Source: JAAXHH01 sp965225915 (GTDB lineage Bacteria > JAAXHH01). Taken from it: 64,000 nucleotides of DNA. The notes under the pieces are model-generated. The model made no database searches. It saw only the letters and a list, made by a program, of their open reading frames with translations, and had not been told where the DNA came from. Positions 9,961 to 19,187 of the stretch are shown here, piece after piece; the first letter of the stretch is position 1, and each line of letters begins with the position of its first letter. Position numbers and translations under genes: made by a program. The stretch is taken from the NCBI GenBank assembly GCA_965225915.1, contig OZ245326.1, forward strand, positions 1,426,001-1,490,000, written 5' to 3'.

Positions 9961-9988
9961 ATTGTACAATTGTACGTCATCCTGTCAA
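9961..9988 (-). promoter_or_regulatory. Sigma70-type promoter of the toxin/antitoxin pair
   Basis: On the minus strand TTGACA (9988-9983), a 16-base spacer and TACAAT (9966-9961) form a near-consensus promoter, 20 bases before the toxin ATG. Confidence 0.7.
9964..9975. promoter_or_regulatory. Palindromic operator GTACAATTGTAC
   Basis: A perfect 12-bp palindrome overlaps the -10 box of the toxin/antitoxin promoter. This is the expected place for autoregulation by the Phd-type antitoxin. Binding is inferred, not shown. Confidence 0.6.
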
Positions 9989-10140
9989 GAGAAAAGCCGT
10001 CCCTCCCGTGTTTATGGGCCTTTCGAGGTCATCGGGCGATTGGCACACATGACGCGCCGATCATCGCGAGGTGCGCGTGTCATGGTAGCCATGGTCGTTA
10101 CGACGGCAGTACTTCAGGGTTGGGCAAGAAGCGACGGGGG

Positions 10141-10214
10141 GTGTTCTCGTGGTCGCCCGGGGATGTTCTAGAGGTGTTCTCGTGGTCGCCCGGGGATGTT
10201 CTAGAAGTGTTCTC
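10141..10214. repeat. 33-bp tandem repeat, 2.2 copies
   Basis: The unit starting GTGTTCTCGTGGTCGCCCGG occurs at 10141-10173 and 10174-10206, nearly identical, with the first eight bases of a third copy at 10207-10214. It sits in the 364-base gene-free stretch 9941-10304, between the toxin gene promoter and the 3' end of the glucokinase gene. Apart from the promoter and this repeat I see nothing else there. Confidence 0.85.
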
Positions 10215-10304
10215 AGGGTATATCCGGTGCCGGAGCAATACGATTACAGGACGTTATAATATGCGCAACGGAAGTCGATTCTGAAAGCTCGGCCAGGGCC
10301 GCAA

Positions 10305-11270
10305 TCAAGAGGAATGACTCAGCATAAAATGCCGGGCGGCTCCGATGATGCCGGCGTCGTCACCGAGTCTTGCCGGCACAATTTTCAGAATGCTGGCCGA
10401 CCACTTGTAGGCCCGCCGTGCCACTTCGGTGCGTACGGGATCGAAGATCAAGTCGCCCGCCCTGATCACCCCGCCGCCGATGACGATCAGTTCGGGATTG
10501 AGGAGATTGGTGAGACTGGACACGGCCGTTCCAAGGAGGGTGGCGGACCTGTGCATCACCTCCCGCGCCATATCGTCGCCCCGGCCGGCAGCTTCGGAGA
10601 TCATCGCGGCGTCGATACGGTCCATGTCGCCGCCGCACAGGTCCATCAACGCGCTTTCCCGCCCACTCCACAACAGTTCCCGCGCCTGTACGGCGATGGA
10701 TGTCGCGGAGGCGTATGCTTCCAGGCAGCCCGGTGCACCGCAGCCGCACATCCTTCCGTTCTCCACGACGGTCATATGGCCGATCTCGCCGCCCGCGCCA
10801 TTGGAGCCGCGCCAGACTTCGTTGTTTATGATGATGGCGCCACCGACGCCCGTACCAAGGGTAATACATATGATGTTGGCGTACCCGACGGCACCTCCGA
10901 CCCAGTGCTCGCCTATGGCCGCCGCGTTGGCGTCGTTCTCGATCGTCACCGGCAGGCCCATTCGTTCCCGGAGAAGCGACCGAAGAGGGAGGTCCTCCCA
11001 TTCCGGCACGTTTGGAGCGTATACCACCGTGCCGGTATCCTCGATTATCAGGCCCGGCGTACCCACGCCCACGCCGGCTACACGGTCTCTTCCACAGGAA
11101 TCCATGGTCATCCCGACGCAGGCCACCAGGCGGTCGATCACCTCCCGGGCGGTAAGGCTGCCCGCTACGGACAACCTGGCCGGGTGGGATATGCGTCCAT
11201 CGTTATCCACGACGGCGCTGCTGACGTTGGTACCTCCCAGGTCGACGCCTATGACCAGGTCCGGTTTCAT
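10305..11270 (-). CDS. glk: ROK-family glucokinase
   Basis: A 321-residue sugar kinase of the ROK family that phosphorylates glucose (or a close sugar) with ATP in the cytoplasm. Visible motifs are the phosphate loop (VDLGGTNVSS), the sugar-binding ENDANAAAIGE, LGTGVGGAI, and the ROK zinc site with GHMTV followed by CGCGAPGCLEAY. Its ATG overlaps the stop of the phosphoglycerate mutase gene by four bases (ATGA), so the two glycolytic enzymes are translationally coupled. Glucose is the likeliest substrate from the neighbour, but N-acetylmannosamine or other sugars cannot be excluded. Confidence 0.87.
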   Translation of the reverse strand: MKPDLVIGVDLGGTNVSSAVVDNDGRISHPARLSVAGSLTAREVIDRLVACVGMTMDSCGRDRVAGVGVGTPGLIIEDTGTVVYAPNVPEWEDLPLRSLLRERMGLPVTIENDANAAAIGEHWVGGAVGYANIICITLGTGVGGAIIINNEVWRGSNGAGGEIGHMTVVENGRMCGCGAPGCLEAYASATSIAVQARELLWSGRESALMDLCGGDMDRIDAAMISEAAGRGDDMAREVMHRSATLLGTAVSSLTNLLNPELIVIGGGVIRAGDLIFDPVRTEVARRAYKWSASILKIVPARLGDDAGIIGAARHFMLSHSS

Positions 11271-12829
11271 TCGTTTTCCCGAGTCTGCGTTAAATCCATA
11301 CCCGACATCGACTCCAGCCTGGGGATGCCCATCATGGACAGCACGGTCGGCGCCACGTCCGCCAGTCGACCGTCGGCACGCAGCCGTGCGTTTCTCCGGG
11401 TCTCGTCCACCAGGATGAGCGGCACGGGATTGGTGGTGTGGGCCGTATGGGGCGTGGATGTAGCGGGATCCACCATCATCTCCGCGTTGCCGTGGTCCGC
11501 CGTGACGATCGCCCCGCCGCCTGCCGACCCGAACGCGTCCATCACCTCACCCAGACACCGGTCTACCGTCTCCACCGCGGTGATCGTCGCCGGGAGCGAG
11601 CCTGTATGGCCCACCATGTCCGGGTTGGCGAAATTCACCAACACGAAATCGTATTCCCCGCTTCGCAGAGCCTCGGCTACCCGCGCCGCGACCTCGGCCG
11701 CGCTCATTTCGGGTTTTTCGTCGTAGGTGGCGACGTCCCGCGGCGAGGGGACCAGCATCCGTTCCTCACCTTCGAACGGCCGTTCACGGCCGCCGTTGAA
11801 GAAATAAGTGACGTGGGGATACTTTTCCGACTCCGCCACACGCAGTTGCCGCTGTCCGGCGAGGCTGATCGTCTCTCCCAGGATATGGCTCAAGCGCTCC
11901 GGGGGACGAAAGGCGCAGGGTACATCGAATCGTTCGTCGTAAGGGGTCATGGTGGCGACATGCACATCCGGCACGGTCCCGCGGTGGAACCCATCGAAGT
12001 CGGCCTCGATAAAGGTCCGAACGATCTGACGCCCCCTGTCCGCCCGGTAATTGAAGACGATCACCGCGTCGCCGTCCGAGATTACGCTCGCGGATCCGTC
12101 ATCCGTCGCCGTGATGACGGTAGGCGAGACGAACTCGTCCGTTTCACCACGGTTGTAAGCCGCCTGGACGGCTTCCGACGCGGTGCCGGCACGGTTTCCC
12201 TTCGCCTCGGTGAAGAGTTCATAGGCTCTGCGCACCCGCTCCCACCGGTTGTCCCGATCCATGGCGTAGTAACGTCCGGTCACGGTCGCGATGCGCCCCA
12301 CGCCCCGTCGATCCACGGCCTCCTGAAGCGTCTGGAGATAGGCCGGCGCGCTTCGGGGCGGCGTATCGCGCCCGTCCACGATGGCGTGCACCTGGACGCG
12401 GTCCCCGGTTATCCCATGGCGCCCGGCTAATTCGAGCAGCGCCAGGTAATGTCTCTCGGCGCTGTGGACCAGGCCGTTCGACGTGAGCCCCAGCAGGTGA
12501 AGCCTGCCCCCTGTAATGCGGATCCGTTCCAACATCCCGATGAACGTCGGGTTCTCGAAGAAACTTCCGTTTTCTAAGGACTCGTTGATCCGGCTTACTT
12601 CCTGCTGCACCACCCGTCCGGCGCCCAGGTTGAGGTGACCGACTTCCGAGTTCCCCATAATCCCCGGCGGCAGACCGACGTCTTCGCCGGACGCACTCAG
12701 CGTGGTGCGGGGATACTCCCGCCATAGGCGGTCGAAATGTGGAGTTTGCGCCAGCCGGACGGCGTTGGAGTCGCTTTGGGGACCGATGCCCCAACCGTCC
12801 AGGATGACAAGCGCGACGGGAGATTTCAT
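11267..12829 (-). CDS. gpmI: 2,3-bisphosphoglycerate-independent phosphoglycerate mutase
   Basis: Interconverts 3- and 2-phosphoglycerate in glycolysis using two manganese ions. At 520 residues it has family length. The N-terminal metal ligand D11 (VILDGWGIG) and the catalytic serine S61 (MGNSEVGHLNLGAGR) are present, as are the C-terminal metal motifs (NFANPDMVGHTG, TADHGNAE). The gene precedes and overlaps the glucokinase gene. No strong ribosome site is visible before its ATG. Identity is secure. Confidence 0.96.
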   Translation of the reverse strand: MKSPVALVILDGWGIGPQSDSNAVRLAQTPHFDRLWREYPRTTLSASGEDVGLPPGIMGNSEVGHLNLGAGRVVQQEVSRINESLENGSFFENPTFIGMLERIRITGGRLHLLGLTSNGLVHSAERHYLALLELAGRHGITGDRVQVHAIVDGRDTPPRSAPAYLQTLQEAVDRRGVGRIATVTGRYYAMDRDNRWERVRRAYELFTEAKGNRAGTASEAVQAAYNRGETDEFVSPTVITATDDGSASVISDGDAVIVFNYRADRGRQIVRTFIEADFDGFHRGTVPDVHVATMTPYDERFDVPCAFRPPERLSHILGETISLAGQRQLRVAESEKYPHVTYFFNGGRERPFEGEERMLVPSPRDVATYDEKPEMSAAEVAARVAEALRSGEYDFVLVNFANPDMVGHTGSLPATITAVETVDRCLGEVMDAFGSAGGGAIVTADHGNAEMMVDPATSTPHTAHTTNPVPLILVDETRRNARLRADGRLADVAPTVLSMMGIPRLESMSGMDLTQTRENE

Positions 12830-12940
12830 TACGTTGGAAGTACCCCGGTTTCAGCGGGTATGGGCCAATCAACAGGTCCGGCGGCAGGCGACTCGTCGTT
12901 GTCCAGAACTCGCAGCGTTGATTGGGCTAAAGGCCTATAT

Positions 12941-12974
12941 GAAGAAAACGCGGATGTCGCTCCGCGTTTTCTTC
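12941..12974 (-). terminator. Rho-independent terminator, possibly bidirectional
   Basis: A perfect 14-bp inverted repeat (GAAGAAAACGCGGA at 12941-12954, partner at 12961-12974) encloses a six-base loop. The stem carries T-runs on both strands. It lies between the stop of the HtrA gene (13034) and the start of gpmI (12829), so its main job is probably to end transcription coming from htrA. Confidence 0.8.
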
Positions 12975-13033
12975 TACTCAAATCGATGTGCCGTGGACAA
13001 GGGACGCACGGATTCTGCGTCCTGCCTCCGTGG

Positions 13034-14518
13034 TCATTCCTCGGGTATACGCAGGCCCACCAGGAACTGTGCATTGCCGCGCTGTATCCGGAACCGGATG
13101 GCCTGACCGGCTTCGAAGCGCCGGACGATGGCGGCGAATTCCTGTACGTTGGACACCGGATCGCCATTCACCTCGCGGATGAGGTCGCCCCGACGCAGCC
13201 TCTTGTCTTCTGCCACACTGCCCGAACCCACGCGCGCGATCACCACGCCTGAGCCCGATTCGTAATAGCGGGTCCACTCACGCGTAATGTCCATGACGTC
13301 GATGCCGATCCGGCTCGCGGGACTTATCGGCGATTCGTCATTTGACGCGGTACGGTTGGGATCTCCATCCGGCAACTCGCCCAGTTCGACCGCGATCGTC
13401 CGCGATTCACCGTCCCGCACGATCTTGAGTTCCACCTCCGTGCCCGGCGCGATATCCGCGATCCGGTTGCGGAGATCGTCCACGTCTTCCACGTCCCTGC
13501 CGTTAAGCGCGACGACCACATCTTCCATCTGGAGGCCCGAGTCGATCGACGGTCCGTCTTCTACGATTTCGTTGATGAGCACCCCCGCCGCGGTCTCCAG
13601 GCTCATGGAAGCGGCCAGGTCTTCGTCGAGATTACTGATCTGCACGCCCAGGTACCCGCGGCTTATGCGTCCGTCCTTGACCAGCCGGGTCATGATGTTC
13701 CTGGCCATGTTGGCCGGAACGGCGAACCCGATGCCCGTGTACCCGCCCGTCCGGGAATAGATGGCCGTATTGATGCCCATGAGATTCCCTTCCAGGTCAA
13801 CCAGGGCGCCACCGCTGTTTCCCGGGTTGATGGCGGCGTCCGTCTGGATGAAATTCTCGTAGGAGTTCCGGTCCAGCACGTTGCCACGCCCCTTGGCGCT
13901 GACGATGCCCGCCGTGACCGTATGGTCCAGGCCGAAGGGGTTGCCGATCGCCATCACCCATTCGCCCACCCGCAGTTTGTCGGAATCGCCGAAGGACAGC
14001 ACGGGAAGGTTATCGAAATCGACCTTGATAACGGCAAGGTCAGTACGGGGATCCAGTCCGATGATCTCCGCTTTCGCCCTTCGCTTGTCCGACAGGAGGA
14101 CCGTCAACTCGTCCGAGTTTTCGACCACGTGGTTATTGGTCAGGATGTAACCGTCTTCCGAAACGATGACGCCTGATCCCACGCCCCGGTCCAGCCGGGG
14201 TTCGGGGTTAATAGGGGGCGGACCGCCGCCGAAGAAATCCTCGAATGGGTTGAAGAACCGCTGCTGCGCCGTCCTGGCCACGCGTTTGCTCCGAATCAGC
14301 ACCACCGAAGGCTTAACCCTTTCCGCGATGGCAGCGAAGGTTTCACTGAAATCCTGCAGAGACCGCTGATCCGCGGCCACGACCGGCGTGATCGACCGGT
14401 ATTCGTCCCGTTCGACGATGGAGGCGTCCCAGTTGGAAATGAACAGTCCGCCGAGCACCATGCCCGTGATGAGCAGCGCCACGCCAGCCCAACCGCCGAA
14501 CTTCCTTTTCTCCGTCAT
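13034..14518 (-). CDS. htrA: HtrA/Do-type serine protease, trypsin domain plus two PDZ domains
   Basis: Envelope quality-control protease of 494 residues. One N-terminal membrane segment or uncleaved signal (GWAGVALLITGMVLGGLFIS) places the protease in the periplasm. The catalytic triad is H130 (LTNNHVV), D160 (TDLAVIKV) and S235 (GNSGGAL). Two PDZ domains follow, starting near residues 255 and 395. I prefer ATG 14518 to ATG 14524: GGGAG is seven bases before the former but only one base before the latter. Upstream lies lon in the same direction, with 128 bases between, so the two proteases may share control. Confidence 0.95.
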   Translation of the reverse strand: MTEKRKFGGWAGVALLITGMVLGGLFISNWDASIVERDEYRSITPVVAADQRSLQDFSETFAAIAERVKPSVVLIRSKRVARTAQQRFFNPFEDFFGGGPPPINPEPRLDRGVGSGVIVSEDGYILTNNHVVENSDELTVLLSDKRRAKAEIIGLDPRTDLAVIKVDFDNLPVLSFGDSDKLRVGEWVMAIGNPFGLDHTVTAGIVSAKGRGNVLDRNSYENFIQTDAAINPGNSGGALVDLEGNLMGINTAIYSRTGGYTGIGFAVPANMARNIMTRLVKDGRISRGYLGVQISNLDEDLAASMSLETAAGVLINEIVEDGPSIDSGLQMEDVVVALNGRDVEDVDDLRNRIADIAPGTEVELKIVRDGESRTIAVELGELPDGDPNRTASNDESPISPASRIGIDVMDITREWTRYYESGSGVVIARVGSGSVAEDKRLRRGDLIREVNGDPVSNVQEFAAIVRRFEAGQAIRFRIQRGNAQFLVGLRIPEE

Positions 14519-14652
14519 GCCCATTCTCCCTTTTTTTAGAATCTCAGTCCTACTCGAATCGAATATGCAAAATACCGGGCGCGCGTCCCGACGTCAATCC
14601 TTTACGCCTTTCCCCGCGTCGATTCATGCGTCATGTGCGCCGGGTTTCCATC

Positions 14653-17106
14653 TCAGTTGAGATTCGCGCCCCGGGTCGATACGGTCACGCCCCCTTCGAG
14701 GCTTTCCACCCACGTCCCATGGCTTTCCGGCGTATCGACGGGCTCGTCCATGAGGGCCAGTTCCAGAACCTGGTCTATACGGTCGACCAGCCGGAAGTCG
14801 AGCTTCTCCTTGATGGCCCCGGGCACGTCGTCCAGGTCCTTCTCGTTCCGCCGGGGCAGGATGATGGTCGTGATACCGGCCCGCATCGCCCCGAGCACCT
14901 TCTCCTTGATGCCGCCTACCGGCATGACCCTGCCGCGTAGGGTGACTTCCCCCGTCATGGCCAGGTCGTTCCGGACCGGGCGGCCCGTGAGCAGCGAGGT
15001 CAGCACTGTCACGAGCGCCACGCCGGCGGAGGGTCCGTCCTTTGGAACGGCGCCCACGGGCAGATGAATGTGAATGTCGTGCTTGCCGAAGAATGACGGG
15101 TCGATCTGCCAGTCGCCGGCATGCGAACGGACGTAAGTGAGGGCGGCCCTGGCGGATTCCTTCATCACCTCTCCCAACTGGCCCGTCAGCGTCAATCCCT
15201 TGCCGCCGGACATCTTGCTGGCTTCGACAAACATGATCTCGCCCCCGGCGGAGGTCCAGGCCAGGCCGATCGCCACGCCGGGTTCCCCCGTGCGTTCCGC
15301 AGTTTCAGAGAAGTATTCGGGAGGTCCCAGGTACTGTTGAAGGTCTACATCGGAGATGTGGAAAGGAGGGGACTGCCCTTCGGTGACGGAACGGGCCACC
15401 TTGCGGGCGACCGTACGGATCTTCCGTTCCAGGTTGCGCAACCCCGCCTCCCGGGTGTAGTCGGAAATGATCCGGCTCACCGCCCGGTCGTCGAAAACCA
15501 CGCTCTCCACGGGCAGGCCGTGGGTATCCAGTTCCCTGGGTACCAGGTAGCGCCTGGCGATCTCGATCTTCTCCTCTTCCGTGTATCCCGACAATGCTAT
15601 AACCTCCATGCGGTCGCGCAGCGGCTCCGGTATGGCGGACAGTATGTTGGCCGTGGTCACGAATATGACGTTGGACAGGTCGAAAGGCAGATCGATGTAG
15701 TGATCGGTAAAGGTGTCGTTCTGCTCCGGGTCCAGCACTTCCAGCAGCGCCGAGGAAGGATCTCCCCGGAAATCGCGACCCAGTTTGTCGATTTCGTCCA
15801 GCATGAATACCGGGTTGTTGGATCCCGCCTTGCGGATGCTCTGGATGATGCGGCCAGGCAACGCGCCGATGTAGGTCCGGCGGTGTCCCCTGATTTCCGC
15901 TTCGTCGTGGACGCCCCCCAATGAAATGCGCACGAACTGGCGGCCCAGGGCACGGGCGATCGACTTGCCCAGGGAGGTTTTACCTACCCCCGGCGGACCG
16001 ACGAAACACAGGATGGAACCCTGTTTGTCCGGCCGCAGGCTGCGCACGGCCAGGTGCTCCAGGATTCGGTCCTTGATCTTCTCCAGGCCATAGTGGTCCT
16101 CTTCGAGGATTTCCCGGGCCCGTTCGATATCCAGTTGATCATCCGATGAAACAGACCACGGGAGTTCCGACAGCCATTCGAGGTAGGTCCGCGACGTCGA
16201 ATATTCGGGAGAGATGGCCGGAATGCGTTCCAACCGCTTGAGTTCCCGTTCCGCCTCCACCCTGGCCTCATCCGGCATGCCGGCCTCTTCGATCTTCCTG
16301 CGCAGGTCGGCCAGGTCCTCGCCGGGTGCGTTGCCGTCTTCGCCGAGTTCCTGCTGAATGGCCTTCATCTGTTCGCGGAGATAGTACTCGCGCTGGACCT
16401 TACCCATCTTGTCCTCGACCTGGGACTGGATGCGGCTCCCCGCCTCCGCTACGTCAATCTCCCGGGCAATCAGGAAGGTCAACGTCCTCAGCCTTCCCTG
16501 GACGTCGCTCAGCTCCAGCAGGGCCTGTTGGTCTTCGAGGGATATCTTCAGGTAGAAGGCGATGAAATCGGCAAGCTTGGACGGCTGGCCCTCAAGGTTG
16601 ATCAGGGGTATCCGCAACTCTTCGGACATGGTCGGAACAAGCTCGATCAGCCGCTGGAACTGCTCCACCAGGTTGTGGGCCAGGGCCTTTACCTCCATGG
16701 TTTCATCCTTACGCTCCTCCTGGAGTTTAACCCGTGCCCGCATGACCGGCTCCGTTTCCAGCACCTTCAGCACCCGTGCGCGGAACACGCCGTGGACGAC
16801 CGCGTGGAGACTGTCTACCGGCAGCTTCATCGTTTTGTAGATCCGGACAAGCGTGCCGTAGGTGTAGAGATCGTCGGGTGAAGGCTGGTCCGTCTCCGGG
16901 TCGCGCTGTGCCAGGATCATCACCATCTTGTCCTGCTGCAGCGCTTCGTCCAGCGCCTTGACGGAACCTGGCCTGTCGGCCACCAGCGCCGCGGCCATGT
17001 GTGGATACACGACCAGGTTGCGCACGGGCACCACGGCGATGGAATCGATCACCTGGTTATCCTGCAGGTTCATCGAAACTTCCTGGAGTGCCTTGACTTC
17101 AGCCAT
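14653..17106 (-). CDS. lon: ATP-dependent protease Lon
   Basis: Cytoplasmic AAA+ protease that degrades misfolded and regulatory proteins; 817 residues, normal family length. In order: the N-terminal substrate domain (DSIAVVPVRNLVVYPHM), the coiled-coil region, the AAA+ module with Walker A (GPPGVGKTS) and Walker B (VFMLDEIDK), and the protease domain with the Ser-Lys dyad S693 (PKDGPSAG) and K736 (GGIKEKV). The C-terminal tail after residue 785 is Glu/Ser/Thr-rich and variable. No CIRCE or HAIR heat-shock operator is visible upstream. Confidence 0.97.
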   Translation of the reverse strand: MAEVKALQEVSMNLQDNQVIDSIAVVPVRNLVVYPHMAAALVADRPGSVKALDEALQQDKMVMILAQRDPETDQPSPDDLYTYGTLVRIYKTMKLPVDSLHAVVHGVFRARVLKVLETEPVMRARVKLQEERKDETMEVKALAHNLVEQFQRLIELVPTMSEELRIPLINLEGQPSKLADFIAFYLKISLEDQQALLELSDVQGRLRTLTFLIAREIDVAEAGSRIQSQVEDKMGKVQREYYLREQMKAIQQELGEDGNAPGEDLADLRRKIEEAGMPDEARVEAERELKRLERIPAISPEYSTSRTYLEWLSELPWSVSSDDQLDIERAREILEEDHYGLEKIKDRILEHLAVRSLRPDKQGSILCFVGPPGVGKTSLGKSIARALGRQFVRISLGGVHDEAEIRGHRRTYIGALPGRIIQSIRKAGSNNPVFMLDEIDKLGRDFRGDPSSALLEVLDPEQNDTFTDHYIDLPFDLSNVIFVTTANILSAIPEPLRDRMEVIALSGYTEEEKIEIARRYLVPRELDTHGLPVESVVFDDRAVSRIISDYTREAGLRNLERKIRTVARKVARSVTEGQSPPFHISDVDLQQYLGPPEYFSETAERTGEPGVAIGLAWTSAGGEIMFVEASKMSGGKGLTLTGQLGEVMKESARAALTYVRSHAGDWQIDPSFFGKHDIHIHLPVGAVPKDGPSAGVALVTVLTSLLTGRPVRNDLAMTGEVTLRGRVMPVGGIKEKVLGAMRAGITTIILPRRNEKDLDDVPGAIKEKLDFRLVDRIDQVLELALMDEPVDTPESHGTWVESLEGGVTVSTRGANLN

Positions 17107-17608
17107 GGTATACCTCGCTTTCCCTTGCTTGGTACTGCGTCCTCGACAGAGGGTCGGCCGTTGTCTCGCGGCTGCCTATAACATTATACGCGCCAACCGG
17201 CCTATACGGTCCAACTGGCTGGAAAGTCCTGTCTCCCTGTCCAATAACAGTGTGCAAACATCGTGCCACGGCGTTTTTTGAATGCGTTTGTGTCATATTG
17301 GCATGTACCATGGTATAAATCTGACATAATGGCATTTCGAAAGGCAGATCCATGAGGGTATCCGAGTCGTCGATTTCTGATTCCTCCGGCCGAGAAAGTA
17401 TGTTCTCGCAACAGGCCACGGCAGGTGTCTAACTTCCCGCAAAACTGGTTGACAAATCAACGGGTTGGGTTACCATGACGTGAACACATCGGCTCGCAGG
17501 TTTACACGCAAAACGACCATTGATTTAAACCGGTTCGAGGTTACCGCAAGCGCAGTCCGCGGCGGGCATCGTCGCGGGAAAACCGCTTTACCCATACGAG
17601 GAGCACCT
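17107..17608. other. 502-base divergent intergenic region between lon and the cytochrome-like gene
   Basis: Carries a minus-strand TATAAT at 17188-17183 (a possible lon -10, though no good -35 is correctly spaced) and the plus-strand promoter annotated at 17449-17476. A 10-bp palindrome TACCATGGTA lies at 17306-17315, flanked by TGTCA (17291-17295) and TGACA (17322-17326), which could be a regulator site. I see no gene in it. Confidence 0.5.
17449..17476 (+). promoter_or_regulatory. Sigma70-type promoter upstream of the cytochrome-like lipoprotein
   Basis: TTGACA (17449-17454), 16 bases, TACCAT (17471-17476). It leaves a leader of about 125 bases before the ATG at 17609. Confidence 0.55.
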
Positions 17609-18067
17609 ATGAAAAGTCCTTTTTACCGGATAGTGATGACCGCGATTGCATGCCTTTTTGTCGCCGGAACGGTATTGGCAGGTTGCGGCGGCGAAGAGCA
17701 GGAACACGCCGAGGAACCGGCCGAAAGTGAAACGCCTGATCCGAATACCGAGGCACGCCAGGCACACATGAATGAGATCGCGAAGCTCTGTGAAGGTATC
17801 GCCAAGGCGGTCGAGGAAGGTTCCATAGGGACTGTCAAAGCCGACGTGGAACAACTCAAGGGCATCATGCAGGAGGTAGCGATGATGCCGCCGAGGTATG
17901 ACGCTTCGAGATACGGATTCTATGCCTCGGACTTCCAGATACGCGCAGAGACGCTCCTTACAGCCGCGGAGACCGGTTCCGCCATTGAGGCCGACTCGGC
18001 GATGCAGGCCCTGACCGTGACCTGCGGCGTGTGCCATTACAATTGCAAGTTTCCGACCGACCTGTAA
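17609..18067 (+). CDS. Lipoprotein with C-terminal CXXCH, cytochrome c-prime-like
   Basis: A 152-residue protein. ATG 17609 starts a lipoprotein signal (MKSPFYRIVMTAIACLFVAG) with the lipobox cysteine in VLAGC; the frame runs further upstream but this start gives the signal. An acidic Glu/Pro linker is followed by mostly helical sequence, and the last 15 residues contain CGVCHYNCK. A CXXCH heme-attachment site at the very C-terminus of a helical bundle is the layout of cytochrome c-prime/c556 proteins, so I read this as a membrane-anchored member. Without a profile match the family is inference. It is 19 bases upstream of the VOC lipoprotein gene. Confidence 0.75.
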   Translation: MKSPFYRIVMTAIACLFVAGTVLAGCGGEEQEHAEEPAESETPDPNTEARQAHMNEIAKLCEGIAKAVEEGSIGTVKADVEQLKGIMQEVAMMPPRYDASRYGFYASDFQIRAETLLTAAETGSAIEADSAMQALTVTCGVCHYNCKFPTDL

Positions 18068-18086
18068 TTCCCGGCAAGGAGGTCTT

Positions 18087-19067
18087 ATGATTCGTCTGAT
18101 TTCTGTCGCGCTGGCCTGTGTGGCGCTCGCAACAGCGGCGTGCGAGCGGCCTGCACGGCCGGCACCATCCGAAGAGGAGTCCAAGCCCTTGAATCCGATG
18201 AATGAATACGGCATGACGGCCAGCAACGTATTCCTGTACTACGTAGATGTGGAAGCTGCGACTGAGTTCTACACCCGAACCCTGGGCTTCGCTGTTGCCG
18301 CCGACTACGGGTTTGCCAAAATCCTGAGGGTCGCGCCGAGTTCCTTCATCACGCTCGTCGACGAAAAGATGGGCATGCACAGCGCCAGCGATCCCAAGAC
18401 GGTCGCCATCGCCCTCATCACGGACCAGCTGGACGAGTGGTGGGATTACATCAAGGACCGGGACGTAGAGACACGGTCCCCCTACAATCCGCAGGAAGGC
18501 CGTCCCCATCACGGTTTCGTCGCCATCGACCCCGAGGGCTACCTGCTTGAGTTCGAGCGGTTCAACGAACACGCCGAGAACGAGCACCTGGTTCCGGTGC
18601 TGAACGAGACCGCCACGGTCTATCCACGGGAAGGCGACTCCGAAGTTCCTCCGGGACTGGGTTTTAAGGCGACGGTGGTATGGTTCTACTACAAGGACAT
18701 GCCCGCGATCCAGGCCTTCTACGAAGATGTGATGGGCTTCGACCTGATCGTGGACCAGGGATGGACCAAAATCTACCGCATTTCGCCCTCCGGCTACATG
18801 GGCCTCGTGGACGAACAGCGCGGCATGCACAACTTCACCGAGAAGAAGGCCGTGACCATGTCGTTCTGGACGGACCGCATCGACGACTGGTACGCGTACG
18901 TCAGCGGCAATGACTCGTTTGAAATGCGTTCCGAGAAGGTCGAGGCAACGGACCGGTACCGCGCCTTCGTCGCATACGATCCGGAAGGGTACTACCTCGA
19001 GTGGAACGTCTTCACCGAGGTACCAGACAACGAAACCCTCCAGAAGATGCTGCAGGGCGAGGAGTAG
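18087..19067 (+). CDS. Lipoprotein with two VOC (glyoxalase/bleomycin-resistance) domains
   Basis: A 326-residue protein with a lipoprotein signal (MIRLISVALACVALATAAC, Cys19). Two tandem VOC domains follow, about residues 45-155 and 195-310. They have matching motifs: FYTRTLGF and FYEDVMGF open each domain, and DPEGYLLEFERF and DPEGYYLEWNVF close them. VOC enzymes bind a metal and act on small molecules, but the substrate cannot be told. An extracytoplasmic, lipid-anchored VOC protein is uncommon. It is in an operon with the cytochrome-like lipoprotein, which suggests a shared envelope role. Confidence 0.8.
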   Translation: MIRLISVALACVALATAACERPARPAPSEEESKPLNPMNEYGMTASNVFLYYVDVEAATEFYTRTLGFAVAADYGFAKILRVAPSSFITLVDEKMGMHSASDPKTVAIALITDQLDEWWDYIKDRDVETRSPYNPQEGRPHHGFVAIDPEGYLLEFERFNEHAENEHLVPVLNETATVYPREGDSEVPPGLGFKATVVWFYYKDMPAIQAFYEDVMGFDLIVDQGWTKIYRISPSGYMGLVDEQRGMHNFTEKKAVTMSFWTDRIDDWYAYVSGNDSFEMRSEKVEATDRYRAFVAYDPEGYYLEWNVFTEVPDNETLQKMLQGEE

Positions 19068-19161
19068 GTCCGACCGGAACGCTAAGTCTGAACCCGCAGC
19101 TGGAATTCGCCGTACCGGCCCCGGTCCATATTTTCGCCGGAGTCCATGCCGCTCATCACAC

Positions 19162-19170
19162 TGCTATAAA
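19162..19170 (+). promoter_or_regulatory. Extended -10 promoter of the acetyltransferase gene
   Basis: TGCTATAAA (TG at 19162-19163, TATAAA at 19165-19170) matches an extended -10. It would give a very short leader with AAGGA just before the ATG. Confidence 0.4.
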
Positions 19171-19187
19171 AAGAGCAAGGAAGTTAC

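Noticed and set aside
10141..10214. CRISPR-like array
   Set aside because: The repeats are directly adjacent with no spacers and there are no cas genes.
9970..10284. Plus-strand ORF with a repeated 11-residue unit
   Set aside because: The repeat comes from the 33-bp tandem repeat; the ORF starts inside the toxin promoter and has no ribosome site or family match.
10314..11726. 470-codon plus-strand ORF
   Set aside because: Antisense to glk and gpmI, whose motifs are unmistakable on the other strand.
17107..17608. CIRCE or HAIR heat-shock operator before lon
   Set aside because: No TTAGCACTC/GAGTGCTAA or CTTGAGT/ACTCAAG pair is present.
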